A stretch of DNA of 64,000 bases from Lachnospiraceae bacterium NC2008. GTDB taxonomy: Bacteria; Bacillota; Clostridia; Lachnospirales; Lachnospiraceae. The stretch spans positions 1 to 64,000 of the forward strand of contig JHWS01000010.1 in the NCBI GenBank assembly GCA_000687675.1, read 5' to 3'. Both the position numbers and the translations under genes were made by a program. Numbering within the stretch: the stretch's first letter is position 1; each line of letters opens with the position of its first letter. Below the pieces are notes generated by a model that saw only the letters and a list, made by a program, of their open reading frames with translations, was not told where the DNA came from and ran no database searches. Positions 1 to 8,743 of the stretch are shown here, piece after piece.

Positions 1-10
1 GAGGGATGTT

Positions 11-385
11 GACTTTCATTCTATATTTTTCTTTGGCCATAACAAATTTTCCTTAAACTTTCCGCAGTTACTGTTTGAGCAAAGCTGCTTACTAGGGCAA
101 GCACCTGTTCAGCGGACGCTGTTAGACTTCACCTTGTAAAACCAGCGCTTAGTCTTTCTGGAAAATGTATTCCGCGCTGGGTGACTCATTCAATCTGAGG
201 TAGGGGTAAACCCTATAAAGCGCGGAAGTTACATTTTCCTACGAAAGACACGCGGGTTTTACAGCGGCTTGTCCAAATGCGCCCTAAAACAGGTGCCAGC
301 CCTAGTTTGCAGCTGCAGCGAGTTTAACGCGGAAAGTTTAGCTTAGGAAAATTTGATGGCCTTAGAAAAATAAGAATGTTAAGTC
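11..385. repeat. Long imperfect inverted repeat (giant hairpin)
   Basis: This gene-free stretch holds two diverged inverted copies of a roughly 170-base unit, about 11-180 and 206-385, separated by a short loop. Reading the left arm against the reverse complement of the right arm gives shared blocks in the same order: GGCCAT, AAATTTTCC, TAAACTTTCCGC, ACTAGGGC, GCACCTGTT, GTAAAAC, TCTTTC, GGAAAATGTA and TTCCGCGC. It is clearly richer in G+C than the flanking DNA and has no credible reading frame. It could be a folded non-coding RNA, a MITE-like element or a degenerate pair of inverted units. I do not recognise the family. Confidence 0.75.
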
Positions 386-440
386 ATGAGCGAATCGGGT
401 AGACGTATATAGAAGGGGCCGGGCACTATCGTATGTTAAT

Positions 441-464
441 AAAAAGATTTTAGTAAATCTTTTT
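441..464 (-). terminator. Terminator of the leftward cluster
   Basis: A perfect 10-bp stem (AAAAAGATTT / AAATCTTTTT) with loop TAGT overlaps the last codons and stop of the leftward gene beginning at 677. On the minus strand the stem runs into a T-rich tail. It probably ends the transcript of the leftward cluster. Confidence 0.6.
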
Positions 465-677
465 AATATCCGAGGCGATGTTGTAGGTCTTACGGAAATA
501 ATTTAGATCAGCAGAATCTGTGATAAGCATAACATCACGAAAGTGACCTGAAGATAAATTTTGAAATCCAGCAACTTGTTCCCCTGTACATATGCTGCAC
601 TTAATTACTGGAACCTCGGTAGCTGGATCATAAGAATTATTAATAGATTTAGAACTTACTTTTTTAAATAATGACAT
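450..677 (-). CDS. Conserved small CxxC protein, unknown function
   Basis: A 75-residue cytoplasmic protein with no signal peptide or membrane segment. It has one CxxC motif (C27-S-I-C30) followed by a short conserved-looking region (GEQVAGF, then a VMLI stretch). Similar short proteins occur in Lachnospiraceae, sometimes with the doubtful name aspartate dehydrogenase; nothing here supports an enzymatic role. It lies 2 bases downstream of the coiled-coil gene, so the two are almost certainly co-transcribed as the tail of the rsmG operon. Its stop lies inside a terminator hairpin. The function is unknown; a single CxxC could bind metal as a dimer or be redox active, which is speculation. Confidence 0.75.
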   Translation of the reverse strand: MSLFKKVSSKSINNSYDPATEVPVIKCSICTGEQVAGFQNLSSGHFRDVMLITDSADLNYFRKTYNIASDIKKIY

Positions 678-679
678 AT

Positions 680-1246
680 TTATGCCTTGCTAAGTTTTTC
701 GATAAGTTGATTGTTGTTATCAAGTCTGGTTTTAAGAGACTCAACTCTATCCTGGAAGGATTTGTATTCTATGATTACACGTTTTGGATCAACATAGATA
801 AATGACTCAAGACATTTATTAAATTTCTTAAGTAAAGAATTCATCTCCTTGGTAACATAGTCATTGTTCTCTTTGAGAAGGTCAAGTGTTTCATGTGGAA
901 TAACTGTTCCAGTCTTGGTGAATTTCTCAATAATAGCAATCTGATTTTTAAGATTATCTTTTTTAGTAAGATATTCTGATAACTGAGAAGATAATGCTCT
1001 GATTTCTTTAGAACATCTTTCTATAGTTTCCTCTTCACGAGAAAGATTTTCACTTTTCTTCTGCTCAAGATATAAAGGAGAAAAAAGTGACTCATCTGAA
1101 TCTTCACCATTAAGTTCCTTTAAGAATACCTTAGCTTCTTCGATAGAAATATTCTTAACTTTAATTTCTTCTTCAAGCTTAGAAATATTCTTACCAATGT
1201 TGTCTATCTCATCATTTAAAAAATCATATACAGATTTAAGTGTCAT
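680..1246 (-). CDS. Coiled-coil protein, unknown function
   Basis: A 188-residue soluble protein dominated by charged heptad-like segments rich in Glu, Lys, Leu and Ile. There are two long predicted helices (about 8-48 and 70-118) and a further helical C-terminus (about 125-188). There is no enzymatic motif, signal peptide or membrane helix. It is packed tightly between rsmG (27 bases upstream) and the small CxxC gene (2 bases downstream). The arrangement suggests one transcript and perhaps a joint function. I do not recognise a named family; a structural or adaptor role is only inferred from the coiled coils. Confidence 0.75.
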   Translation of the reverse strand: MTLKSVYDFLNDEIDNIGKNISKLEEEIKVKNISIEEAKVFLKELNGEDSDESLFSPLYLEQKKSENLSREEETIERCSKEIRALSSQLSEYLTKKDNLKNQIAIIEKFTKTGTVIPHETLDLLKENNDYVTKEMNSLLKKFNKCLESFIYVDPKRVIIEYKSFQDRVESLKTRLDNNNQLIEKLSKA

Positions 1247-1273
1247 ACTATGCCCCTTTTATAAAAATAAAAA

Positions 1274-2032
1274 CTAACATTTCATAGCTACACCAATTGG
1301 TTCCTTTGCAGGAAGTCCTGCTTTACGAGGAAACTTTGATGGAGTAGATTTTTCTTTTCTTATAACACATAGTGACCTGTGCATATCAGTTGTCACTAAA
1401 TTAAATTCATATATGTTAGGCTTACTTCCTCCGAGAAGTTTTATTGCCTTAAGTCCTGGTTCAAGTTCTTCTTTATTAAGATCCGCTTTGTAAGCAATAA
1501 AGCTTCCACCAAGTTTAACATATGGCATACAATATTCAGATAAAGTAGATAGGTTAGCAACTGCACGTGAAACTGCTATGTCATATTTTTCTCTGTCATT
1601 ACCTGCCTTGGCAAAATCTTCAGCTCTGCCATGAAGTGCTCTTATGTTAGTAAGCCCAAGATTAGTTATAACCTCGTCTAAAAATTTTATTCTTTTATTA
1701 AGTGAGTCAAGCATAGTTACCTTAAGATTTGGAAATGCTATCTTAAGTGGGAGAGAAGGAAAACCAGCTCCACATCCAATATCAATAAGTGAAACTTCAT
1801 CACCAGAAATTATTCTTTCAACTATCTCTTCATTGTCTGCCTTTACTATAGAAATCGAATCAATAAAATGCTTAATCAAAACATCATCAAATTCAGTAAT
1901 AGCAGTAAGATTAATTTTCTCATTCCATTCTATTAAAAGCTCATAATATTTTTGGAATTGATCAAGCTGCAGGTCACTTAACTCTATATTTAATTCTTTA
2001 GTATATTCATTTAACTTATTAATATCACTCAT
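1274..2032 (-). CDS. rsmG: 16S rRNA (guanine-N7)-methyltransferase RsmG
   Basis: RsmG (GidB) uses S-adenosylmethionine to methylate N7 of a guanine in the 530 loop of 16S rRNA. The 252-residue product has the family N-terminus (YYELLIEWNEKINLTAI, residues 30-46) and the SAM-binding DIGCGAGFP motif at 84-92. An acidic strand end (TMLDS) and the conserved AVSRAVA segment follow. It is slightly longer than typical (about 210-240 residues) because of a C-terminal tail. Its start overlaps the end of the upstream dihydrouridine synthase gene by 8 bases, which implies translational coupling. RsmG is a standard member of the mnmE-mnmG cluster near oriC. Confidence 0.95.
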   Translation of the reverse strand: MSDINKLNEYTKELNIELSDLQLDQFQKYYELLIEWNEKINLTAITEFDDVLIKHFIDSISIVKADNEEIVERIISGDEVSLIDIGCGAGFPSLPLKIAFPNLKVTMLDSLNKRIKFLDEVITNLGLTNIRALHGRAEDFAKAGNDREKYDIAVSRAVANLSTLSEYCMPYVKLGGSFIAYKADLNKEELEPGLKAIKLLGGSKPNIYEFNLVTTDMHRSLCVIRKEKSTPSKFPRKAGLPAKEPIGVAMKC

Positions 2033-2975
2033 AAAATATTTCTCTTATTCCTGATTTATATTCAGATAAAGTTTTCGCTTTTCTTATAGGTTTTAAATCC
2101 TTACCTTTAAATAAAGGATTCAAAATATAATAAGACCAGAATTCTTTCATCTTAAATACAGAATCATTTGGGCCATACTCAGTAACATAATAATCTAATA
2201 ACTTATCATGAAACTTTCTAATTACCTTTTTATCCTCAATATTATAACCAGCATCTATATCATTTTTGATAAAGCTAAATAATCTTGGTTCTGTTACACA
2301 GCCTCTTCCAATCATTACTGAACTAACCTTAGGAAATTGGTTCACTAAGTGAACAAAATCATCTTTAGTTTTAATATCTCCATTGTAACCTACTGGCATC
2401 TTCGCATTATTATAAATATATTTAAATGCCTCAAGGTCTACCTTACTATTATAAAACTGCTTCTGATATCTAGGATGAACAATAAGTTCTGATATAGGAA
2501 ACTGGTTATATATTTCTAATATCTCACTTACATCATCACTTTCATCTATACCTATTCTTGTTTTAACAGATATTTCTAAATCATCAGATTTATTTTTAAA
2601 AATCTCATCTAAAAATCTTTCTAAAGAATAAAGATCCCTAAGCATACCTGAACCCTTATTCTTTTTTACAACTGTTCCAGAAGGACAACCTATATTAAGA
2701 TTAACTTCTTTGTATCCAAGGTCACTAACAATCTTAGAAAAATCTTTAAAATGCTCCGGGTTATTTGTTAAGACCTGAATAGCAGTATTAAGATTTTTAT
2801 TATGTTCAGGGTCAAGCTCCCTTCCCATTCTTGTTTTAAGTATTTTATTCTGATCAGGACTTATAAATGGAGTGTAATATTTATCTACTCCTCCAAAGCA
2901 TTCATCTAAGACCTGTCTAAATACATAGGTAGTAACCTCCTCCATAGGAGCAAGGTATAACTTACAATTATTCAT
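2025..2975 (-). CDS. tRNA-dihydrouridine synthase family protein
   Basis: A 316-residue FMN-dependent dihydrouridine synthase, which reduces uridines in the tRNA D-loop with NAD(P)H. It has the N-terminal LYLAPMEEVT stretch that contacts FMN, the catalytic-cysteine motif NIGCPSG with C97, and the following KKNKGSGML. The C-terminal half carries VKTRIG and VMIGRG, which complete the TIM-barrel phosphate site. It is an unusual addition to the gidA-gidB cluster, placed between the DNA glycosylase and rsmG and overlapping rsmG by 8 bases. The gene contains a 15-bp palindrome at 2340-2354 that recurs elsewhere in the window. The subfamily (DusA, B or C) cannot be settled from the sequence alone. 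Confidence 0.9.
   Translation of the reverse strand: MNNCKLYLAPMEEVTTYVFRQVLDECFGGVDKYYTPFISPDQNKILKTRMGRELDPEHNKNLNTAIQVLTNNPEHFKDFSKIVSDLGYKEVNLNIGCPSGTVVKKNKGSGMLRDLYSLERFLDEIFKNKSDDLEISVKTRIGIDESDDVSEILEIYNQFPISELIVHPRYQKQFYNSKVDLEAFKYIYNNAKMPVGYNGDIKTKDDFVHLVNQFPKVSSVMIGRGCVTEPRLFSFIKNDIDAGYNIEDKKVIRKFHDKLLDYYVTEYGPNDSVFKMKEFWSYYILNPLFKGKDLKPIRKAKTLSEYKSGIREIFYE
2340..2354. repeat. Palindrome GTTCAC-N3-GTGAAC, copy 1
   Basis: The sequence GTTCACTAAGTGAAC is a perfect inverted repeat of 6+6 bases with a 3-base centre, inside the dihydrouridine synthase gene. The identical 15-mer recurs at 3401, and versions with a different centre occur at 5402 and 29431. Confidence 0.8.
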
Positions 2976-2990
2976 AAAAATTAAATATAT

Positions 2991-3833
2991 TTATTGAAGC
3001 TCGAAGTAGAATAGATACTGCTGAATTATTCCAGCATAGCCATCATACTTCTTATAATCAAATCCATCAGGATAATATTTATCTAAGAGCTGCCTTACAT
3101 GAGTATCAATTGGAAATGCATTAACATGGCCAAGTCCAAATAAACAGATACAGTTAGCAACCTTTTTACCAATACCTTTAATCTTAAGAAGCTCAGTCAT
3201 AGAATCTTCATAAGAAAGCGTCTTAAGATAATCAAGCCAGTCTGGATTATCACTAACATACTGACAAAGTCCTTTAAGATAAGGAGCCCTGTAACCAAAT
3301 CCAAAAGATGAATCATCAAATATCTCTAAAGGAATCTCATAATAAGATGGAAACCTATAAATATCACTTGCTAAACTAATCTCATCTTTATCAAGATTTA
3401 GTTCACTAAGTGAACTATTATCAAATCTATCAAGTTTGCAATACTGACATACTTTTTCAATACTGCCTTTGATTCTCTTAATATTATTATTCTGAGAAAT
3501 CATAAAAGAAAATATAATTTCCCAAAGATCTTGTTTAAGAATTCTTACACCTGATCCTTTAGAATAAGCATCCTTCAGATGCTTATCTTTACCAGAAAGA
3601 ATAACTTTTTTAATTTTGTTATAATCTCTAGCATTATCAAAATATGAAGACCAGATACTATTCCATTCATTTTCATCGCATGAAAATTCATATCCGTCTT
3701 GGCATTTTTTAATTATCAAATATTTTCCAAAAGCAGGAACAATATATATCTGATCATTAACCTTATGCCATCTAAAGCATTGGCCGCTATCTGCAATTTG
3801 ACCTGGGTCAAAATTATCGAGATTTAAAAACAT
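2991..3833 (-). CDS. 8-oxoguanine DNA glycosylase (OGG1 type)
   Basis: A bifunctional glycosylase/AP lyase that removes 8-oxoguanine from DNA. The 280-residue protein has the OGG N-terminal domain (DSGQCFRWH, 15-23) and the helix-hairpin-helix GIGKKVANC at 220-228. K224 matches the Schiff-base lysine and D243 in PIDTHV matches the catalytic aspartate. The 19-residue spacing equals that of K249 and D268 in human OGG1. It lies between mnmG and the dihydrouridine synthase gene with gaps of 6 and 15 bases, so it belongs to the operon. A peptide SSLSELN (about 140-146), encoded across a palindromic repeat, sits in a likely surface loop and resembles a segment in MnmG. Confidence 0.92.
   Translation of the reverse strand: MFLNLDNFDPGQIADSGQCFRWHKVNDQIYIVPAFGKYLIIKKCQDGYEFSCDENEWNSIWSSYFDNARDYNKIKKVILSGKDKHLKDAYSKGSGVRILKQDLWEIIFSFMISQNNNIKRIKGSIEKVCQYCKLDRFDNSSLSELNLDKDEISLASDIYRFPSYYEIPLEIFDDSSFGFGYRAPYLKGLCQYVSDNPDWLDYLKTLSYEDSMTELLKIKGIGKKVANCICLFGLGHVNAFPIDTHVRQLLDKYYPDGFDYKKYDGYAGIIQQYLFYFELQ
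3401..3415. repeat. Palindrome GTTCAC-N3-GTGAAC, copy 2
   Basis: GTTCACTAAGTGAAC, identical to the copy at 2340, lies inside the glycosylase gene, where it encodes part of the peptide SSLSELN. Confidence 0.8.
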
Positions 3834-3839
3834 AATCTT

Positions 3840-5849
3840 TTACTTCTTAAGTAATGAATCAAGATATATAAGAAGTACAGATACATCAGCTGGACTTACT
3901 CCTGATATTCTTGAAGCCTGACCAATAGATACTGGTCTGAATGCTATAAGCTTCTGTCTTGCTTCAAGACGTAGTGAAGGAACATCATCATAATTAAGAT
4001 CTTCAGGAATATGTCTTGATTCCATCTTCTTAAAGGCTAAAACCTGCTGCTTCTGTCTCTTTATATATCCATCATATTTAACATTAATATTAATCTGGTT
4101 ATAAATATCTAAAAGAACATTGGTAAGAGAATGGTTAACATCTACAAGTTCTTCTATCTTATAAGATTTGTAAACCTCTTCTCTTTCCCTATCAATATCT
4201 TTAATAGATTCATAATCAAGTTCTGGTCTGCATATTAATTCTGCAAATGAAGTAGACTTCTTAATAGGAGCACTTTCCTTAGAAGCTAAGAATTCCTGAA
4301 CAGTCTTTCCTGCACCTACAGTTGTCTCAAACATTCTAGAAACTTCACTATCTATGATTTCCTGCTTACGAAGACATCTGTTATAAGTAGCATCATCAAC
4401 CAGGCCAACATCATGACCATATTTTCTAAGTCTAAGATCAGCATTGTCCTGACGAAGAAGAAGTCTGTATTCAGCACGTGAAGTCATCATTCTATATGGT
4501 TCACGATTATCCTTAGTAACTAAGTCATCAATAAGAACACCAATATATGCTTCACTTCTATCAAGAACAAGTGGCTCTTTTCCAAGAATCTGCATAGCGG
4601 CATTGATACCAGCTATTAATCCCTGTGCAGCTGCTTCTTCATAACCAGAAGAACCATTGAACTGACCAGCAGAGAATAAACCATCTATATTTTTAATTTC
4701 AAGTGAAGGCTTAAGCTGCATAGGACAAAGACAGTCGTACTCTATAGCATAGGCATTACGAACCATCTTACAATGCTCAAGACCAGGAACAGTTCTATAC
4801 ATAGCAAGCTGAACATCTTCAGGAAGTGAAGATGACATACCACCTACATACCATTCACTAGTATGAAGTCCTTCAGGCTCTAAGAAAACCTGATGTCTTT
4901 CCTTGTCTGCAAATTTAACAACTTTATCTTCAATAGAAGGGCAGTATCTAGGACCAGTACCTTCTATAATTCCTGCATAGATTGGAGATCTATCAAGATT
5001 AGCCTTGATAATCTCATGAGTCTTTTCATTAGTATAAGTAAGATAGCAGGATACCTGATCTATCTGTACATCATCTGGATTAGTAGAAAATGAGAAAGGT
5101 ACAACCTTCTTATCTCCAAACTGTTCTTCCATCTTATCAAAGTCGATACTTCTTGCATCCATACGGGCAGGAGTACCAGTCTTGAATCTACGAAGCTTTA
5201 CACCGTGTTTTTCAAGAGATTCTGTAATATAATTAGCAGCCATAAGACCATTAGGTCCAGTATAAGTAATAGCTTCACCGCAAAGACATCTTGCTTTAAG
5301 ATATGTACCTGAACATATAACAACTGCTTTACATTCATAAACAGCACCTGTAAATGTTCTTACACCAACTATCCTTTGCTTTACATTACTATTAATATTA
5401 AGTTCACTTTGTGAACTATCTTCTAAATTATCTGCATCAGTTATAATCTCACAAACTTCACACTGTCTTATAGTAAGATTATCCTGCTTTTCAAGAACCT
5501 TTCTCATAGCTCTTGAATACTCAGCCTTATCAGCCTGAGCTCTAAGAGAATGAACAGCAGGACCCTTTGATACATTAAGCATCTTAGACTGGATAAATGT
5601 CTTATCAATATTCTTACCCATCTCTCCGCCAAGTGCATCAAGCTCTCTAACAAGATGTCCCTTAGAAGATCCACCTACATTAGGATTACATGGCATAAGT
5701 GCTATAGAATCAACACTTACAGTAAACATAACAGTATCAAGACCAAGTCTTGCACATGCAAGAGCTGCCTCGCATCCGGCATGACCTGCACCTATAACGC
5801 ACACATCTACTTTTTCTCTTATAGTATTCTTTCTGGTTATATCACTCAT
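3840..5849 (-). CDS. mnmG: tRNA U34 carboxymethylaminomethyl synthesis protein MnmG
   Basis: MnmG (GidA) is the FAD-binding partner of MnmE. The MnmEG complex installs the (carboxymethyl)aminomethyl group at C5 of the wobble uridine of certain tRNAs. The 669-residue product starts with the FAD Rossmann motif [19 protein letters not shown] (about 18-36). It carries [14 protein letters not shown] and the C-terminal GidA-associated domain ending in [17 protein letters not shown]. It is longer than the usual 620-640 residues. Part of the excess is an insertion around residues 145-160 ([13 protein letters not shown]), encoded across the palindrome at 5402. It sits 6 bases upstream of the glycosylase gene in the same operon. 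Confidence 0.97.
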   Translation of the reverse strand: MSDITRKNTIREKVDVCVIGAGHAGCEAALACARLGLDTVMFTVSVDSIALMPCNPNVGGSSKGHLVRELDALGGEMGKNIDKTFIQSKMLNVSKGPAVHSLRAQADKAEYSRAMRKVLEKQDNLTIRQCEVCEIITDADNLEDSSQSELNINSNVKQRIVGVRTFTGAVYECKAVVICSGTYLKARCLCGEAITYTGPNGLMAANYITESLEKHGVKLRRFKTGTPARMDARSIDFDKMEEQFGDKKVVPFSFSTNPDDVQIDQVSCYLTYTNEKTHEIIKANLDRSPIYAGIIEGTGPRYCPSIEDKVVKFADKERHQVFLEPEGLHTSEWYVGGMSSSLPEDVQLAMYRTVPGLEHCKMVRNAYAIEYDCLCPMQLKPSLEIKNIDGLFSAGQFNGSSGYEEAAAQGLIAGINAAMQILGKEPLVLDRSEAYIGVLIDDLVTKDNREPYRMMTSRAEYRLLLRQDNADLRLRKYGHDVGLVDDATYNRCLRKQEIIDSEVSRMFETTVGAGKTVQEFLASKESAPIKKSTSFAELICRPELDYESIKDIDREREEVYKSYKIEELVDVNHSLTNVLLDIYNQININVKYDGYIKRQKQQVLAFKKMESRHIPEDLNYDDVPSLRLEARQKLIAFRPVSIGQASRISGVSPADVSVLLIYLDSLLKK
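5402..5416. repeat. Palindrome GTTCAC-N3-GTGAAC, copy 3
   Basis: GTTCACTTTGTGAAC inside mnmG. The surrounding bases (AGTTCACT...GTGAACTAT) match copy 2 beyond the palindrome, and the encoded peptide SSQSELN resembles SSLSELN in the glycosylase. Confidence 0.8.
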
Positions 5850-5873
5850 GGATTATAGATATCCTTTTATTAA

Positions 5874-6374
5874 TTATTCAGTCACCTTATTCATATACTT
5901 ATTCCAGGTAACTACAGCTTTTGTAAAAGTAATAGTTATAGAATAGGAATCTGTAACTGATGTATCATAAGCTACCTTACTTGGTATCTCTATAGAAAAA
6001 TCATAAGAATAAAGTTCATCAGTTGAACTATCATTAACATCTGCTGCAAATAAGAAAGCGCCTTTAGCATTTTCTAAAACTTTCTTACCTTCATCTGGGC
6101 TAAGTGATTTATCATCTACACTTTCAAGAAGGTTATTATCTGCATCATATCTCTTATATCCATCTTTAATTACTTTCTTAATCTTGCCACCTGTAAGTCT
6201 AATCTTAGAAGTATCAGCATAAGACTTTGTATAATTCTCGTTCTGAGAATTCTCTGGTTCAACAATAAGACCATCAACCTTAATTAATATTTCTTCTGGT
6301 CCTATCTCTACACCTTCGATAGTTGCATCTCTAAAATCAAAATTAAAAATTTCATTTTCTGATCTAAATCCCAT
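5874..6374 (-). CDS. Hypothetical protein between mnmE and mnmG
   Basis: A 166-residue soluble, acidic protein with no signal peptide, membrane helix or cysteines. Predicted beta-rich segments at both ends (EGVEIGPEEILIKVDGLIVE near residue 20; YSYDFSIEIPSK and SYSITITFTKAVVTW near the C-terminus) suggest a small beta-sandwich fold. It is inserted between mnmE (21 bases upstream) and mnmG (24 bases downstream), a junction that is normally direct. It therefore rides in the tRNA-modification operon. I do not recognise the family and propose no function; the operon position alone does not show a role in tRNA modification. Confidence 0.75.
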   Translation of the reverse strand: MGFRSENEIFNFDFRDATIEGVEIGPEEILIKVDGLIVEPENSQNENYTKSYADTSKIRLTGGKIKKVIKDGYKRYDADNNLLESVDDKSLSPDEGKKVLENAKGAFLFAADVNDSSTDELYSYDFSIEIPSKVAYDTSVTDSYSITITFTKAVVTWNKYMNKVTE

Positions 6375-6395
6375 AATATATCTCCAATCTTATAA

Positions 6396-7769
6396 TTACT
6401 TACCCATGCAGAACTTTGAGAATATCTCGTCTGCCACATCATCACTAATCTCTTCACCTATAATATAACCAAGATGAACGTAAGCATTTTGCAAATCTAT
6501 TGAATAAAAATCTTCAGGCATACCATCATCAATACTATTAATAACAAGCTTTAATGATGACAGGCATTCCCTAAGTTCATTAATCTGTCTAACATTGGTG
6601 ATAATAACATCTTCATTATAATTAAGATCACCATTATAGAATATAGTCTTAACCACATCCTTAAATTCATCTAAACCAATATTTTCCTTAGCAGAAATAT
6701 TGATAATATAAACATCACCAAGAATATTTCTAAGGTCATCTTTAGATGTAACTGTTTCAAGGTCAGTCTTATTAAGTAGAACTATAGTCTTCTTATCATG
6801 AAGCATCTCTATAATATCATCATCATTCTCATCAAGTGGAATAGATGAATCTACCATATAAAGAACCAGGTCTGCATCAGCCGCATACTTTCTGGCCTTA
6901 TCAACACCTATTTTTTCTATCTCATCATCGGTATCTCTTATACCTGCAGTATCTATAATATTAAGAACAATATCATCTAACCTAACTGATTCTTCAATAA
7001 TATCTCTTGTAGTTCCAGCTGTATCAGTAACAATAGCTTTATCTTCACCTAAAAGTAAGTTAAGAAATGAAGACTTGCCTGCATTGGGCTTACCAACTAT
7101 TACTGTAGAAACACCATCTTTAAGAATCTTACCGGAACCGGCATTGGATATAAGTTTATCTATTCTCGTTACAATATCCTGAATCTTAACTTTAAGATCA
7201 TCAGGATAACCAGTCAGATCAAAATGCTCCGGGTCATCAAGAGCAGACTCTATAAAAGCTATCTCATAAAGAATCTTTTCTCTAAGTCCCTTTATCTCAT
7301 TAGAAACATTACCACCAAGGGATTTAAGTGAATTCTTCAAAGCAAAATCAGAATTAGATGCTATAAGATCCATAACTGCTTCTGCTTTAGATAAATCAAT
7401 CTTACCATTAAGAAATGCCCTTTTGGTAAACTCTCCAGGCTCAGCAAGCTCTGCTCCATGAGTAAGAACTGCATCTAAAACCTTCTTAACTACAAATAAT
7501 CCACCATGGCAGTTAATCTCAGCAGTATCTTCTCCTGTATAAGAATGTGGTCCCTTCATAACTGAAACCAAAACTTCATCAAGAACCTGACCGTCACTAA
7601 CTATATGACCATAATGAATAGTATGGGTTTTGGCATCACTAAGTTTTATTCCAGACTTAGCTTCAAATATTTTATCAGCTACAGCTATAGCATGATCACC
7701 AGATATTCTTACAATACCTATACCTGCACCTGTCATACCTGTTGCAATTGCAGCAATAGTTTTACTCAT
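6396..7769 (-). CDS. mnmE: tRNA modification GTPase MnmE
   Basis: MnmE (TrmE) is the GTPase half of the MnmEG wobble-uridine modification complex. The 457-residue protein has the N-terminal tetrahydrofolate-binding domain (DTIAAIAT-like start, TGAGIGIVRISG). A helical domain interrupted by a G domain follows. The G1 motif GKPNAGKSS lies at 226-234, then the TDTAGTTRD switch region, DTAGIR (G3), NKTD (G4) and SAKEN (G5). It ends with the family signature CMGK, which carries the catalytic-site cysteine. The length is normal. The promoter is probably in the 138-base gap after the khpB terminator, making this the first gene of the mnmE-mnmG-ogg-dus-rsmG transcript. Confidence 0.97.
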   Translation of the reverse strand: MSKTIAAIATGMTGAGIGIVRISGDHAIAVADKIFEAKSGIKLSDAKTHTIHYGHIVSDGQVLDEVLVSVMKGPHSYTGEDTAEINCHGGLFVVKKVLDAVLTHGAELAEPGEFTKRAFLNGKIDLSKAEAVMDLIASNSDFALKNSLKSLGGNVSNEIKGLREKILYEIAFIESALDDPEHFDLTGYPDDLKVKIQDIVTRIDKLISNAGSGKILKDGVSTVIVGKPNAGKSSFLNLLLGEDKAIVTDTAGTTRDIIEESVRLDDIVLNIIDTAGIRDTDDEIEKIGVDKARKYAADADLVLYMVDSSIPLDENDDDIIEMLHDKKTIVLLNKTDLETVTSKDDLRNILGDVYIINISAKENIGLDEFKDVVKTIFYNGDLNYNEDVIITNVRQINELRECLSSLKLVINSIDDGMPEDFYSIDLQNAYVHLGYIIGEEISDDVADEIFSKFCMGK

Positions 7770-7861
7770 TCACAAACCTCACCTATAAATACCCATAGTT
7801 AAATCAATTATAAATTTCACTAGGTTAACTTTCAAGGCTTTAGGGCACCACTGCGGATAAA

Positions 7862-7900
7862 AAAAATGCCTTGTGTTAAAACACAAGGCATTTTAAAATC
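7862..7900 (-). terminator. Bidirectional-looking terminator after khpB
   Basis: The stem AATGCCTTGTG / CACAAGGCATT with a TTAAAA loop is flanked by A- and T-runs on both sides. On the minus strand it follows the khpB stop by about 8 bases and ends in a long T-run, separating the rpmH-khpB and mnmE-rsmG transcripts. Confidence 0.9.
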
Positions 7901-7907
7901 AAAGTTT

Positions 7908-8729
7908 TTATTTTTTAAGAGTTACAACTACTTTTCTAAATGGTTCTTCACCTTCTGAATGAGTTGTAACATATCTGTCATTCTGAAGTGCTGAGTGAAT
8001 GATTCTTCTTTCATAAGGATTCATTGGCTCAAGTGTTACACTTCTACGTGTTCTCTTAACTTTGAAAGAAATATTCTTTGCAAGGTTTTCAAGAGTATCT
8101 TTACGACGAGCTCTGTAGTTCTCTGTATCAACCTTAACTCTTACATACTCAGCTGTTCCCTTGTTGATAACAAGTGATACAAGATACTGAAGTGAATCAA
8201 GTGTCTGACCTCTCTTACCAATAAGAACACCCATTGTATCGCCATCTAAGTTGATATTAAGTGTGTTATCTTCCTTATTGTAATCAAATGTTGATGTTAC
8301 TTTAAGTTCCATAGCAGCAAATACTTTTGTTAAGAATTCAGAAGCTTCCTTCTTCATTCCTTCTATAACTTCATCTGGAATGTTCTTTGCCTTAGGAGCA
8401 TGATCATCAGCTTTCTTTTCAGCCTTAACTTCAGCTTTAGCTTCCTTCTTTTCTACCTTTGCTTCTTTCTTTTCAGCTTTAGCTTCATTTTTTAATTCTT
8501 TTTTAACTTCTTTCTTTACTTCAGTTTCAGAAACAGAAGCATTTTCTTCTTTAATTCTAGCCTTGATAACTGCTGGCTTAGAACCGATTCCCATAAAACC
8601 TGAAGAACCCTCATTAACTACTTCATAGTCAAGTCTGTCACTTGGTACACCAAGTTCTGTGCAGGCATCTGTAATACAATCATCAACTGTCTTTGCAGAA
8701 AATTCTTTATATTCCATATTAATAACCAT
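7908..8729 (-). CDS. khpB: RNA-binding protein KhpB (Jag/EloR)
   Basis: KhpB (Jag) is a cytoplasmic KH-R3H RNA-binding protein linked to cell elongation and division in Gram-positive bacteria. The 273-residue product has the Jag N-terminal domain (EFSAKTVDDCITDACTELG). A roughly 70-residue linker of Lys/Glu/Ala repeats (KKEAKVEKKEAK) follows. Next comes a KH domain with the GxxG loop (IGKRGQTLDSLQYLVS) and a C-terminal R3H domain (NPYERRIIHSALQ). The linker is longer and more repetitive than in many homologues. The start is uncertain: M1 at 8729 has a poorly spaced ribosome site and M5 (8717) is an alternative. It follows yidC by 14 bases, the conserved order. Confidence 0.92.
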   Translation of the reverse strand: MVINMEYKEFSAKTVDDCITDACTELGVPSDRLDYEVVNEGSSGFMGIGSKPAVIKARIKEENASVSETEVKKEVKKELKNEAKAEKKEAKVEKKEAKAEVKAEKKADDHAPKAKNIPDEVIEGMKKEASEFLTKVFAAMELKVTSTFDYNKEDNTLNINLDGDTMGVLIGKRGQTLDSLQYLVSLVINKGTAEYVRVKVDTENYRARRKDTLENLAKNISFKVKRTRRSVTLEPMNPYERRIIHSALQNDRYVTTHSEGEEPFRKVVVTLKK

Positions 8730-8743
8730 AACCTTTCTTAAAA

